From Babesia bovis T2Bo (Eukaryota; Apicomplexa; Aconoidasida; Piroplasmida; Babesiidae): 64,000 nt of DNA. Where the stretch lies: assembly GCF_000165395.2 (NCBI RefSeq), contig NC_010575.1:605001-669000 (forward strand), written 5' to 3'. Below, piece after piece: positions 30,725 to 44,509 of this stretch. Each line of letters begins with the position of its first letter. Position 1 is the first letter of the stretch. Made by a program: the position numbers and the translations under genes. Below the pieces are notes generated by a model that saw only the letters and a program-made list of their open reading frames with translations, was not told the origin of the DNA and made no database searches.

Positions 30725-31474
30725 ATGGCGCGGAGAAGTAGAAGTCGTAGTCCTAGCTACCACCGTAGACATACGGGACGTGGCATGAGTCCCGGAAGTC
30801 ATCGTAGATATCACGATGTAGATAGTCGTTACCCTCGTGATTACAGCCGTGAACGTGATCAAGCTTCACATTACCGAGTAGATTCATATGATCGTGATGG
30901 CAGGTCATACAGCAGACGCAAGGATTATTCATATGATCGTCGAGATGTAGATTACCGTCGTCGAGGTGACATCAGTGACAGATCGAGGCCACGTCGTGAT
31001 GACCGTCATGCTTCCAGGGATGAACGGTACTATACACCCCGGGAGGATACATATCGCTCCAATCGAGATGACAGACAAAGCCACAATGGTGAGAAGTATT
31101 ATACACCTCGAGATGGTAGCAATCGTCACAGGGACGATCATCACGCATCTCGGGATTCTGGGCGCGACGTGCGTGATCGTCACAACGACCGGGGTAGACG
31201 CAGCGCCAGCTTTGAAAGCGCATGTAGCTTCGGGTCACAAGTATCGTTTGGTGGCGACCATGAGGTAGAGGAGGTAGCTGCGGATGCAGATGAGCCGTTG
31301 GACGAGGAGGCGATGATGCGTCGGGCTATGGGCTTTACGGAATTCTCTACTACCAAAAATAAGCAACACCTTGACACCGACGTTTCCGGGGTTGCCAAGC
31401 GTTCGAAGCGCCAATATCGCCAGTACATGAACCGCCGTGGCGGTTTCAATCGCCCCCTGTCACCGACATTCTGA
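30725..31474 (+). CDS. SNRNP27: U4/U6.U5 tri-snRNP 27-kDa protein
   Basis: A single-exon 249-aa protein from ATG 30725. Residues 1-175 are an RS/RD-type region full of Arg, Asp, Tyr and Ser. The C-terminal 60 residues are diagnostic: EEAMMRRAMGFTEFSTTKNK, then RSKRQYRQYMNRRGGFNRPL, matching the SNRNP27 (RY1) C-terminal domain. This protein is part of the tri-snRNP and contacts the active-site region in the pre-catalytic spliceosome. An in-frame upstream GTG/ATG extension (from 30644) lacks the Arg-rich character and I excluded it. It converges with the SNF2 gene, with 120 bp between stops. Confidence 0.9.
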   Translation: MARRSRSRSPSYHRRHTGRGMSPGSHRRYHDVDSRYPRDYSRERDQASHYRVDSYDRDGRSYSRRKDYSYDRRDVDYRRRGDISDRSRPRRDDRHASRDERYYTPREDTYRSNRDDRQSHNGEKYYTPRDGSNRHRDDHHASRDSGRDVRDRHNDRGRRSASFESACSFGSQVSFGGDHEVEEVAADADEPLDEEAMMRRAMGFTEFSTTKNKQHLDTDVSGVAKRSKRQYRQYMNRRGGFNRPLSPTF

Positions 31475-31594
31475 TTAATATCCACGCTGTATAGCTCTGT
31501 ACATGATAATGCTAGCGCCACACCGTACATTAAGCGATTGTTGTAATTGGTATATCTAGTATGTGGACAGCGAATCGCCATGGCGATGTGTTGG

Positions 31595-34419
31595 CTAATT
31601 AGCGGCTTGATCTTCCTCCAAGTTCTTACCGCTAAAGGCATCATCCAGCAGCAGCTTGCGCTGGCAGCATTCCCAGATATACTCCTCAATGGTGTCCTCG
31701 CACATCAGCTTGTACACGTCCACGGGCTCAGTCTGCCCTATTCTGTGCGACCTGTTTTCCGCCTGTGCGTCGTTATGTGGATTCCAATCAAGGTCCATGA
31801 GAATCACAGTGGAGGCTACTGTGAGGTTGAGTCCAGTGCCGCCAGCCTTAGTGGATATCAGCAGTAGTGTGATATTGGGATCGTTCGTGAATCTTTCAAC
31901 AATGTCCGTGCGTGTAGACGGATTATGCCCACCATCAAGCCGCAAGTACTCCAGCTGTGGCTTATGTAGACCCAAGCACGTTTCCAGCAGATCGAGGTAC
32001 ATTGTAAACTGCGAGAATATCAACGCTTTCTTCCCTGCTTGCTCAACGCGATCAATGATTTTGAACATTTCCTGGACCTTGGCTGACTCCAGGAACTGTT
32101 CCTTGGGGATTAAGAAACGCTCCAGCCTGGGCTCGACTGGAACTAATGACTGCAGAGACCTGTGTATCTCGAAATCACTCCATGACCGCAGTTCCTTCTC
32201 CACTCGCTCTAGTGGGTTACCCTTGTACCCCTCTACCTTGGACCAGTAGTATTTAATGAGCTTCTGCAAAAGGTCTTCCTTGTAATATGCACCTCTCACT
32301 AGCAACGGGTGGTTGCATATGCGCCTCATCAGGAATACCATTGACTTGACCAAAAAGTCATCCCTTCGGCTTAGGCTGTAGTCCCTTGACCGCCCATTAC
32401 ACATGCTCAGGACCTCACCTTCAGTGACTTTGCACTTTTGCACAAGCGTATCCCGATTTTGCTTTATCTTGGTTTCAACCTCGGTCATGTACATATCCAA
32501 CTGTATTCCCGTCATCTTGCACCGTACCAGTAAAGTGCGTTTCTCCGGTAATTCGTGCATTACCGTACGTTTCTTCCTTCTTAGAATAAAGGGTGCTATT
32601 AGCCTTTGCAGCACTCGGATGCTAGGGTCGATAGTTTCAGGTGTTTGCGTGGATCCGTCAGTGGATACTTCTTCCGCCTTTATCTGGCACCCTAAGTCGC
32701 CACCAGAAAGCTCGGAATTCAATTCAGCCTCGTTGGTAGGCTCTACACTTTCAGTATCTCTATCTGGCATTTCAGGCTCCGAACTTGATTGCATCGGCTC
32801 AGATGTTGATTCCTCTGCATCTACGGCCGTAATTTCTGTTGCCACAGGATCTGATTCCTTTACATATGTATACTTCCGACTACGTTTAAGTTTGTGTTGT
32901 GACTGCTGCCTCTGTGCACGTTTGTAATCCTCTATTTCAGTAATATCCACTAGCGATGCCAAGTCGGGGAACTCGTTGACAGCGTCTTTGTAATGCTCTA
33001 TAAGGTAGTTGATCCCGGCATTAACCTTAAATTGGTCAAATAACTCAGGCATGGCGAATTGTATCAAGTTGCCCAATTCACTTTCCCTGTTTTGTATTGG
33101 CGTACCCGTTATTAAAAGCCGGTGCCTGATGTTGAATGAACCATTCAACCTGCGATAAGCAATGGTCTCGCTATTCTTCAGCGAGTGGGCTTCATCTACT
33201 ATCATGTACTCAAATTCACGCAGACCACGCAGCATTCGTATGTCCTCTTTAGAGGACACCGTGGCCATGGTGGAGACCAATATGGCAAAAGAGCCCTTAC
33301 TAACGTCGTCTAACATATCACAAGCAATTTGAAATCTTGCAGATTGTGCCCCGTGGTACTTAACAATGCGATCTTTGAGGTTTGGCGCCCAGCGCTTCAA
33401 TTCGTTGCACCAATTGTCCAGCACTGACAATGGTACTAATATCAAGGTTGACCTTCGGCAACCACCAGCTTCCAGCTTCATCTTTGACAAAAAGTCTTTA
33501 CTCGTACTTGGCATCTGCATACTATACAGATAACTCAAGAATACACTGGCTTGGGCCGTTTTCCCAAGTCCCATTTCATCTGCCAGGATCCCATTAGCAC
33601 TCTCCACGGAGTGTATCAGTGATAGCCAGTGCACTCCACACTGCTGATACAACTTTAAGTTTCTAAATTTCTCAGCAATCTCAAATTTAGATAAATCAGC
33701 CCGGGTGTGTATAAAAGCGCAGCCGCCACGTCTAATGGTTTCTCTTATTTGAGTTTCCATAGCTGGGTCACCACCACCAAATCCGTCAACCGCTGCTTTC
33801 ATCATGTTCTGTATAGAGATACAAACAACGAGAAAGTGCCCACCTTAGATATTTTGAGGAACGAAGCTAGAGTCTCTAGATTGTCAAGTATTATCCTTCT
33901 TTTCTTTTGTTCCTCACGTGCGATTCGTTCCGCCATTGCGGCTGCCGCCTCGTCAGCGCCATCGTCAGAATCTGTAATATATCTTGTTAGTTACTAAAAC
34001 AAAACGTTCTCCATGATGTAAATGCAACAATTAAGAATACGCCACAAAATCGCGTACGACATAGTTTATAGACATAAACCGTGAGGTATAGTTGAGGCCC
34101 AGACAACTGTCTACCAGTTAAAGCGCAACACATACAAATGGTACACACATATCGCAAATATAAACATCGATAACATACCACTATCATCACGTTGACGCTT
34201 CAACTTGCGCTTACGCTTTACAACCGTGGTTGAAGCTGCATCATTTGCCATGGCATCATTGCTTTGCGCCGATGTACCTCGTGTGTCCGTATCGATTCCT
34301 TGTACTTTTGCTTCTCCCTCGGCTAGCGAATACTGTCCGATATCATCTATGCTGCCATCCTCAATAACATTGTTGCGATTGCGCAGACCATTGAGAAAGA
34401 AGCTTGAGGTGGTTACCAT
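31595..34419 (-). CDS. SNF2-family chromatin remodeller, SMARCAD1/Fun30 type
   Basis: Three exons (34419-34179, 33971-33844, 33808-31595) encode 860 aa, with introns of 207 and 35 nt. The helicase core starts at about residue 180: LADEMGLGKTAQA (motif I), DEAHSLKN (motif II), LLITGTPIQNRESEL (motif III), then in the second lobe FSQFTMYLDLLE, LDGGHNPSTR, STKAGGTGLNLT and SHRIGQTEPVDVYKL (motif VI). The DEAH-SLKN box and the two-lobe spacing fit the SMARCAD1/Fun30/ETL branch, which slides and evicts histones at silent chromatin and during end resection. A long acidic insert (about 410-510) sits between the lobes. The N terminus has a basic stretch (VVKRKRKLKRQR) before intron 1, a likely nuclear signal. 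No bromo-, chromo- or SANT domain is visible. Confidence 0.87.
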
Positions 34420-34648
34420 GATGCGTTGGTATAAAGCAGTGCTGTCTTCTTATGGCATAGTGTAGCAACTGTTGCTGGAGAGGTGTAGCTCATACCGGGA
34501 CACTTCACAACCATATGTGAGGTAGTCTCTGGCTCTCCCATCGTATGTGCGTGGAGTGTTCACGACCCACGCCTCCTCGGGAGTACACCTTGTAGACGTC
34601 CCCATACGTTTGTTATTTTACATTTATTTTACAATAAATATAGCCACG

Positions 34649-36448
34649 ATGAAGCCTCAGCAAACCGTGTTGGTATTCAAGCCAACGCTGAAGAAGGAGA
34701 GTGACCGCAAGGCTCAACTCGCCACTATTCAGGCGTCTCGTGCTTTAAGTGAGGTCATTCGTACTACTTTAGGTCCTAGGGCCATGTTGAAGATGATGTT
34801 GGACCCAATGGGTGGTATTGTGATAACAAATGACGGTAACGCCATTTTGCGTGAGGTACGTCCGCTATCTGAAATTTGCTTCGTACCGCAACCTTCTACG
34901 TTAAAAACATGTAAATGTGTACATTGTTCCACAGTAGTGTGTGCATCTCTGTCCATATTTTGTTAGTATTAGTCCAGTTGCTTTCGTTTCTAATGCTGTT
35001 TACAGATTGATGTGGCAAACCCTGCTGCCAAAAGTCTTATTGAGCTTAGCAGGTCACAGGATGAAGAGGTTGGGGACGGCACCACCAGTTGTGTTATTCT
35101 TAGTGGCCAGATGCTTGCTAATGCGGAGCCCCTGCTGAAGCGTGAGATCCACCCATCTAAGATAGTTGAGGGTTACATAGAGGCTTTGGACGATGCTTTA
35201 GCTGTTATGGAATCCATCGCTACCAAAATAGACCTAAATGATGACGATGCTGTGAAGGATGTAATTCAATCGTGTCTTGAGACAAAGTTTTCAAGTAAAT
35301 GGGGAAATTTGATTGCTTCACTTGCTTTGAGTGCGGTTCAGAAGGTGAAGGTCGACCGTCCAGATGGACGTACAGCAATAGACATAAAGCGTTATGCGAA
35401 GGTTGAGAAGCTTCCCGGTGGTATGCCTGAGGACTCTATTGTCTTGGATGGTATATTGATTAACAAGGACGTGACTCATCCCAGTATGTCACGTCGCATT
35501 GAGAACCCCCGGGTGTTGATATTAGACTGCACCCTGGAGTACAAGAAGGGCGAGTCTCAGACGATTGTTGATATATCTGATGAGGCCGGTTGGGCTAAAC
35601 TCTTAGAACAGGAGGAGACTGAGATTTTCAACATGTGTCAGAACATTATCCAAACTGGTTGCAATGTATGCGTTACTGAGAAGGGCGTGTCAGATTTAGC
35701 CCAGCACTTTTTATCCAAGGCTGGCATTAGTTGCATCCGTCGCATTCGTAAGACTGACGCCAACCGTTTAGCGCGTGTAACTGGCGCTACTATCGTAAAC
35801 CGCACAGAGGAGCTTTTGCCAAGTGATGTGGGTACTGGTTGCGGTCTCTTTGAGGTCAAAAAGATCGGTGATGAGTATTTTTCGTACTTTATCAATTGCA
35901 AAGACCCTAAGGCATGTTCCATTGTTTTGCGTGGTTCTTCCAAGGATGTGCTTAATGAGATTGAGCGCAACTTACAGGACGCATTGAACGTTTGTCGCAA
36001 CATCATGTTAGAAGGGAAGCTACTACCTGGCGGTGGCGCCACGGAGATTGAGGTATCATGTCGCCTTGCTGAAAAACTTGACAGTAAATCTGGCTTAAAG
36101 CGTTGGTCATATCGTGCCGCTGCCAAGGCTTTCGAGGTAATTCCCAAGACACTCGCTCAAAATTGCGGTGCTAATCCAGTTCGTGTTATTACTGAGCTTA
36201 CGTCGCTCCATGTTTCTGGTAATGTAAATGCCGGTTTGGATGGTGAGACTGGTGAGGTGTGCGACACTATGAAGCGTAAGATTTTCGATACATTTGCTGT
36301 AAAGGCACAAATATTCAAGAGCGCCATTGAGGCTGCTTGTATGCTTCTACGCATAGACATGATTGTGTCAGGTATTGGCAAGCGTGATGAGCCCAGTACC
36401 AGCCAGAAGTTGGCTGTTAATGAGGAGGCTTTGGATGCCCAGGCATGA
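34649..36448 (+). CDS. CCT3: T-complex chaperonin CCT subunit gamma
   Basis: Two exons (34649-34855 and 35006-36448; 150-nt intron) encode 549 aa. Group II chaperonin signatures are in order: TTLGPRAMLKMMLDPMGGIVITNDGN (phosphate-binding loop), then EVGDGTTSCVILSGQML with the catalytic Asp region at the exon 2 start, and near the end LPGGGATEIEVSCRLAE and DEPSTSQ. The sequence LKKESDRKAQLATIQASRALSEVIRTTLGP and the KPQQTVLVF start point to the gamma subunit. CCT folds actin and tubulin in the cytosol as an eight-subunit double ring. The intron sits immediately before IDVANPAAKSL, typical of a conserved boundary. The gene converges closely with its minus-strand neighbour, whose stop is 20 bp away. 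Confidence 0.93.
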
Positions 36449-36468
36449 ACTAACGCATTATATCATAG

Positions 36469-38637
36469 TTAGGTTTTTTCTTCTAGTAGCGATTCAGCTT
36501 CTTTCATCTGTTGTTTGTAATCCCCAGTATCCATTGAGTTTGGGAATACCGGTCTAGTATCACTGTAGTCACGGAAAGGCTCTGGTCTTCCATCCCCTAT
36601 CTTGAGGAACTCGGGATCCTCATCTGGATTCATCAGCAATTTCTCCACTATAGTGAAGCAATGTAGATTTAATCTGCTCTCAGCTCCGAATGGCAATTTT
36701 ATACCGAGTTTATCACATGCTTCTTTGACACCCTCCACAGTAGTACCATACTCCTCAGCCATTTCATGTACGTTCATAATGCTATAGAAGGCCTCTAATT
36801 CCATGTTATCCGCTATGTTCATAAACTCAATAAGGTCCCAAATAGCACTGTATGAGACTATAGCCCTTATAGGTACATCTAGGGGGATAGGTGCCCTTGC
36901 TCCCAGTCGACAGCATGCATCTCCTAGAAAGTGTAGACTTATTTCAAATCGTTGTGATATTTCAGGCAGTGTCAAATCATGTGTTCCACCACGGAATGAC
37001 AAATATTCCTTCTTCAACTCTTCCAGTTCCTCTTTATGGTGTGGTAAATACCTAGGGTATGGCCGTTCAACATCCGGCTGCAGGTTGAATGTCCTGGGTA
37101 TGATATCTGGCAGTCTGTTAATGGGATCGTTCATAGCTTTTATGAACTCCACATCATGTACTATCGGTGCATTACGCAGTTCTTCAGCTTCCTTGGGGCT
37201 TACTTGCAAATCTGGATCCAAGCGATCCAGCATAAGATATCCCACCTAGGCATTAGATTATTACATCGAATAACTTACTGGGTCTTGCTTAAATTCCATT
37301 ACTTCTTGCCGCACCTTCAGGCGATTGATAGCTGTCATTACGTCCTCGGGATTACGTGTATCTTCAAGGAATTTAATCTGTGGTAATCATTAGTGGCTAT
37401 ACTTGTTGTAAAGGAAACTAGATTAGCCAAATTGCTCTGTTAACTAACGTACCTTTTCCTTGATATCAGCGATACGTGCTCTGGCGTCTTCTGGTAGGTT
37501 TTCATTGGTTTCCTCTAGTGGCTGCCGCACAATGTTATGGTACCGCCATGTTTCATTATCATCAATAGCGCACTTCAATCTAACTCTAGCAGCGCGTTCA
37601 CCACCAGATGTGCGATAACCACGAGCTCGTAATTCTTCCATTACTTCTACGTAGTGCAGCTTATCCACATCGGGCGCAGCGAGTGTTGCAAAGCCCATTT
37701 CATTACGTGGCAGTTTGCGATAGTAGGTTTGATTCATAGCCTCACGGTGAGCACGTGCTTCGTGTGATCTTTTACGTCGTTCTCTTATATGCCTTAAACG
37801 TAGGGCGCGCTTTTCACGGACAAAGTCTGGATTATCTTCATGGTCTTGTCCATCAGGTATGACTATCTCAGGTTCTCCACGGCTCTTCCGCTCGTCGTTT
37901 ATAGCATCTAGCCAGATATCATCTTCGTTTACAGGTGGGTAGTCATCTACACTATAGTCCTTAATGCGTATACTTTCCTGTAGTGCCTTGATTCCCTTGA
38001 TATTGGGCATCTGGATAATACCACTTATAAGTTCAGAGGTGCTATTGGCGTTTGCTGGTAGCTTTATCGGCTTATAGTCGTCATATGGTAACTTGTGCTC
38101 TGGGACTGTATCTGTAGTTGGAACATTAGTAGTATTCTTTCCTTTGGTTACACGGTCATTTATAAACGTTGGATTTATTGAATCTACCGTATCATCAGCA
38201 ATGGTTATGTCAGCGGTGTTACGGTTAACCACGTCATCATTAGGTTTACCTGGTGGGTACATTGCCTGTGTCTCAACGTGGGTACGTGGCAACTCCATCG
38301 CCTCGCTACGTTTAATCATGCGATTTAGATCGTTGTAAAGCTTCTTCTCACGTTCAGCTGCTAAAAGCTCACGATCAATGTCATCCATATCGTCTTCGCT
38401 ATCAGATTGCTCGACACTGTCTAGTAGCCTGTTGTATTCTTCTTCTAAGGAATCCTTATGGCAAAACGGCATCTGTAGCATCTTCTTATGCTCATCGGAA
38501 AGCTCATACACGTTTTCCGACGATGAAGTTGTGCTTTGCAATGTAAAGACACGTGTAATGTGGAAGGACGGCATGCCTGCGTTACTAGTCTGTGCCGCCA
38601 GGTAACACATTGACGGTACCTGCGATAAGGCACGCAT
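36469..38637 (-). CDS. SAP-like and tandem HTH-like protein, 686 aa
   Basis: Three exons (38637-37453, 37377-37279, 37245-36469) with introns of 75 and 33 nt. The first 40 residues are weakly basic and Ser/Thr-rich (MRALSQVPSMCYLAAQ), possibly a mitochondrial leader. Residues 50-250 are acidic and disordered. A SAP-like helix pair is at about 345-370 (HYVEVMEELRARGYRTSGGER), preceded by an Arg-rich helical patch RALRLRHIRERRKRSHEAR. In the third exon two segments look alike, TLPEISQRFEISLHFLGDACCRLG and VHEMAEEYGTTVEGVKEACDKLGI, both with the spacing of a helix-turn-helix. That suggests a nucleic-acid-binding protein, perhaps organellar. I know no named family; function is open. Confidence 0.72.
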
Positions 38638-39318
38638 GGTTAGTTAGAAAAACATTGAAAGCTACTGTAAAAAGCTACCTAAAAGAATCCTGCTATCATA
38701 GTGGTTACAATGGGCCAAATGATGGCATTAGTAAGTGAACGTGCCGGGAATTAAAGCCGACAGCGTGAGAAGATATCGTTAGAATCCCATGAACCATATG
38801 TACGTGCATTTGTTTAGATACTTGATATATTATAGTGGACACAGGTTGCTAAAGTGGCCCTTTAGGGCAACACATATGTGAAGTAGCCCGCGTAACATCA
38901 ATCAGCCTGAAAGACACATAAACGAATAGATATCACCTCAACCTAACACACAAGTAGGGAATTAAATAAACACATCAAATAGACCATTTCAACGCATTCG
39001 TTTACATAAAGTGGGCGACAATAGCCTAGTTGTGCTACACTCCATGTGCAACCACAACGAGTCGCGACACTGATAAAAAACACTCCAAATACCGACATAA
39101 AATAGAAAGTCGGTAATTGGTGACAAAAGTGTCACTAATATATATAATACGTTGATATTGTCCAAATGTATGCCTGAACCGGTGACCAGTAACATATCAA
39201 CATGAAACTGTCTAAAGCGCTCTGTAAAAACATACCGTTGCCGCGCTTTACAGCCAGCAGGCTTACTCGCAGGGTATGTCTACTTTATTTCATAATAAAC
39301 ACGTATATATAGGCCAAT
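38638..39318. other. Intergenic region, 680 bp
   Basis: An AT-rich spacer between two divergent genes, the SAP/HTH-like protein and the 60-aa membrane protein. A minus-strand frame at 38989-39195 (68 codons) is hydrophobic but has no supporting exon and no recognisable family, so I treat it as chance. No RNA gene was recognised. Confidence 0.4.
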
Positions 39319-39538
39319 ATGGCAGAGCAAGAGAGGGCAACGTTCTACTATTCTAACCTATTCTGTGTAGCAATCACAGCACTACCTATCGCGTATTTAC
39401 TAAAGGTTAGTTATGGCATTTATACGTTTTATAGTAGCTCAGGCTAACTACTGGAGTTGCCCTGAACAGGAGAACCTTCATTACGTGCTCAAGCACAACG
39501 AGCACTACATCAAATCACCTAAGCAACTACCATTGTAA
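39319..39538 (+). CDS. 60-aa two-exon protein with one hydrophobic helix
   Basis: Exon 1 (39319-39405, 29 codons) and exon 2 (39443-39538) are joined by a 37-nt intron. Exon 1 encodes MAEQERATFYYSNLFCVAITALPIAYLLK, carrying one membrane helix (NLFCVAITALPIAYLL); exon 2 encodes a polar end (ANYWSCPEQENLHYV...KQLPL). Splice sites, phase and the stop all agree. The small size, single TM and acidic/aromatic tail resemble small subunits of mitochondrial or ER membrane complexes, but no family is identified. Each exon is below usual ORF thresholds, so automatic annotation could miss it. Confidence 0.6.
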
Positions 39539-39655
39539 TTTTTGTAGATTTTTTATACATCTCATTTCTGGATAATGTATGATTAGCGGCCATAAAGCTT
39601 TCGTTTTCACATTGTATAAAGGCAATATTAATCATAGAATGGACACTGCATCCGA

Positions 39656-39738
39656 GGCAACGTGCCCGAGTGGTTAAGGGGATGGCCTGCTAAGTCATTA
39701 GGTCTCGGCCTGCGTAGGTTCGAATCCTGCCGTTGTCG
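39656..39738 (+). tRNA. tRNA-Ser (anticodon GCU)
   Basis: An 83-nt type II tRNA. The acceptor stem GGCAACG pairs with CGTTGTC (one G-U pair), with discriminator G. The anticodon stem-loop ATGGC-CTGCTAA-GTCAT gives anticodon GCT (reads AGC/AGU). A long variable arm typical of Ser follows, then a T arm GTAGG-TTCGAAT-CCTGC with the B-box TTCGAATCC. The A-box TGGTTAAGGGG is present. No intron and no encoded CCA. Confidence 0.95.
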
Positions 39739-42177
<2,439 letters not shown>

Positions 42178-42574
42178 AACCATGCCAGTTTAAAAACAAT
42201 GCCCACATGACGGGAATAAACACTTTTTAGAAAAACATTTACTTAATCGTAGCATCTATATGAACATGTGGTCTATTTGGTTGCTGGAAATGTGCCAAAA
42301 TACTGAATCATGGTACCAGTGACTAGAATGGTCTATTCAGGGGTGTAACACAGAAGTGAATGGCGCGAAAAAACACAGCGACTGTAACAATAAAATACAT
42401 TAATGTGTCACTAATAATCACGCCTATGAAGTGATTTATAGACCGGAAATACCACAGTGAATTGGACCCGGGGCCACCGATGGCCAATGGTGGGGCAGTA
42501 GAACAAAAAGGATAGAAAAACGACATAACAGCGACACCATTATAAATAGATCTTTATCGTAACATCTGGGAACC
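42178..42574. other. Intergenic region between alpha-tubulin and RPL32
   Basis: A 397-bp spacer containing the tubulin 3' UTR and the RPL32 promoter. The small minus-strand frames overlapping it have no support. No RNA gene or repeat seen. Confidence 0.4.
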
Positions 42575-43286
42575 ATGGCTGTCAGGGTCTTCAGAGGTTT
42601 GGTCCACAAGAGGACCAAAAAGTTCAGACGTTTCCAGTCTGACCGCTTCAAGCGTGTCAAGGTGAGTGCTTCTTAATCGATTTTCTATAAGGTCAATGGA
42701 AATAATGCTCTATTTTGGTATTTATTTGCACTTCCGCTATAGTATTTATGGTTACTCTCTATGGTTACGTGGTTCTTGTGCTATCTAGGTCATACCATAG
42801 GCTTCCACCGCGTTTTTGTCTATGATCGTGGTTCGTGTGGCCACTTTGTGGCTACACCTATAATGGGTGTTTTTGGTACTAGTAGTTTTGGATCCCAGGC
42901 CATTTCAGTGCTTTTGGTGACCCTGGGTTATGGTGGTATACAGTGTTGATTTCTTGTTACTCACATTATTACAGGAAAGCTGGAGGAAGCCCAAGGGTAT
43001 TGATTGTCGTGTTAGGCGTCGTTTTAAGGGTACCGTCCTTACTCCTAAAATCGGTTACGGTACTGACAAGAGGACTCGCCACAAGCTGCCCAGTGGCTAC
43101 TACAAGGTTGTTGTCAACAACCCGGCAGAGGTTGACATTTTGCTTATGCACAACAAGACCCATGTGGCCGAGATTGCGCACAGCGTCTCCGCTAAGAAGA
43201 GGCGTGTCATCGTTGACCGTGCCAAGAAGCTTGGTATCAAGGTCACCAACGCCGGTGCTAGGCTGAGAGTTGAAGAAAAGGAGTAA
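42575..43286 (+). CDS. RPL32: 60S ribosomal protein eL32
   Basis: Exon 1 (42575-42661) encodes [20 protein letters not shown]... to RVK; a 313-nt intron follows; exon 2 (42975-43286) begins [19 protein letters not shown]. Together 132 aa, the normal eL32 length. Family marks include [21 protein letters not shown] and [13 protein letters not shown]. It is a universal component of the eukaryotic large subunit. The intron is about nine times longer than the common size in this window and contains strong hairpins, so it may host a small RNA (listed separately). Confidence 0.95.
42797..42945 (+). ncRNA. Candidate intronic small RNA in RPL32
   Basis: Inside the RPL32 intron a 10-bp stem (GTGTGGCCAC/GTGGCTACAC, loop TTT, 42835-42857, one G-U pair) is closed by ATAGG (42797-42801) facing CCTAT (42857-42861). 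A second stem CCCAGG/CCTGGG (42894-42899 and 42922-42927) follows, and ACA occurs at 42940-42942 with three bases after it. The two-hairpin plus ACA order fits H/ACA, but no clear H box is seen between the hairpins. Ribosomal protein introns are common hosts of snoRNAs. Confidence 0.25.
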
Positions 43287-43513
43287 CCTAGTTTAATTTG
43301 CTCCTTGTTATATATGTGCTCATTAGAAATTGAGAGTTTTGTACGGTAGAATATGATATTAGGGGGGATAGTTACTCCCGGGGGAGGACAATGGACCTTG
43401 CATCACGGTTGGCGTGTACCCAATGGCGTGTATTATATTGCACTAATATATCAGCTGACAAATGTCACTATAAGTACCCACTGCTCCACCCATGATGCTG
43501 GGGCCGATTATTA

Positions 43514-44509
43514 TTACTCTTCATCTGAAAATACAATCTCATCATCGGACGCTTCAAGCTCCTTCATGCGTTGTTCACGCTGCTCCTTCTGACGAACCAT
43601 GTCAGCAGCAACATCTATACGAAGCTGTGATATTTTCTCAGACTCGACTTCTATCTCATCGGCCATCTGCAGTATGCCATTGTATATAGACTCGCTCTCG
43701 GATTCCGATGGTAAAATCGATTCATCCAGGCGTAGAAGCGCCAGTATATGAGACACATCATTGCTGGCCAGTATGGCATCACCATGATATAGCAAAAAGG
43801 CAAGCCCAAAGCTGAAAATGTAGCATTCACCACGGGAGATAACTCGCTCCATGTAAGTTATCACGTGCGTGAATGGTAAAACATGAATGGTCATACCAAT
43901 GAACCATTTGGAGCAAAATGCCTCCGGCACAACAAGTCCGCTTAAGTGGTCGTGAAGCTTCAAATTGCGTTCTTCCAGCAACTTCATCAAAACACGCGAG
44001 TCACGCACATATGCCTCCGGCATGCATGAAAAGTAACCGCTCATAGGATCCTCATGTAAGTGTACGATTAAACGGACAACATCGGTTGTGTCCAGGAATA
44101 ATGATAAAAACGCTACCACAAAACCTTCACCTTGGTGGTAGTTGCCAACGTGGCTGAATGCCTCCTGTAGATTGTAACACAAAGCTTCGCGATGCTCTTC
44201 ATTTGTAAATGTGCGCTCAGCGTCCAACTGAAATATTCGTTCATTTTCTGGCGTTACCGTGAATAGAGGTGTAGCCAGTGTGTCTACCGACTTGTTACTG
44301 TTGCTGTGGTCCCAGAGGCTGCAAGAGCTCACTAAATTTGTTACGTAATGTATCATAAAAGATATTACCGAACCATCGTTAGGTTGGTCGCCGAGTAGAG
44401 CGACAACCCTGGGACGTAGCGCAAGCAACTCCTCCAGTGAGTGGACACCGCTCCTGCTGAACAGAGATGACTTACGCTCTAATTCCCAAAAACGTTCAGT
44501 CAGAAGCAT
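43514..44509 (-). CDS. TBC-domain Rab GTPase-activating protein
   Basis: A 331-aa single-exon product from ATG 44509. The TBC domain at about 80-270 has both catalytic fingers: QLDAERTF (the DxxRT arginine finger) and NYHQGEGF (the YxQ glutamine finger). These are followed by FLDTTDVVRLIVHL, LHDHLSGLVVPEAFCSKWFIGM and YMERVISRGECYIFSFGLAFL, the usual TBC helices. It should stimulate GTP hydrolysis by a Rab. A charged coiled coil (MVRQKEQREQRMKELEASDDE) ends the protein. The in-frame extension to 44638 is AT-rich and hydrophobic, and TTTTTTTAG just before 44509 looks like an acceptor, so a 5'-UTR intron is likely and I chose 44509. The target Rab is unknown. Confidence 0.85.
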   Translation of the reverse strand: MLLTERFWELERKSSLFSRSGVHSLEELLALRPRVVALLGDQPNDGSVISFMIHYVTNLVSSCSLWDHSNSNKSVDTLATPLFTVTPENERIFQLDAERTFTNEEHREALCYNLQEAFSHVGNYHQGEGFVVAFLSLFLDTTDVVRLIVHLHEDPMSGYFSCMPEAYVRDSRVLMKLLEERNLKLHDHLSGLVVPEAFCSKWFIGMTIHVLPFTHVITYMERVISRGECYIFSFGLAFLLYHGDAILASNDVSHILALLRLDESILPSESESESIYNGILQMADEIEVESEKISQLRIDVAADMVRQKEQREQRMKELEASDDEIVFSDEE

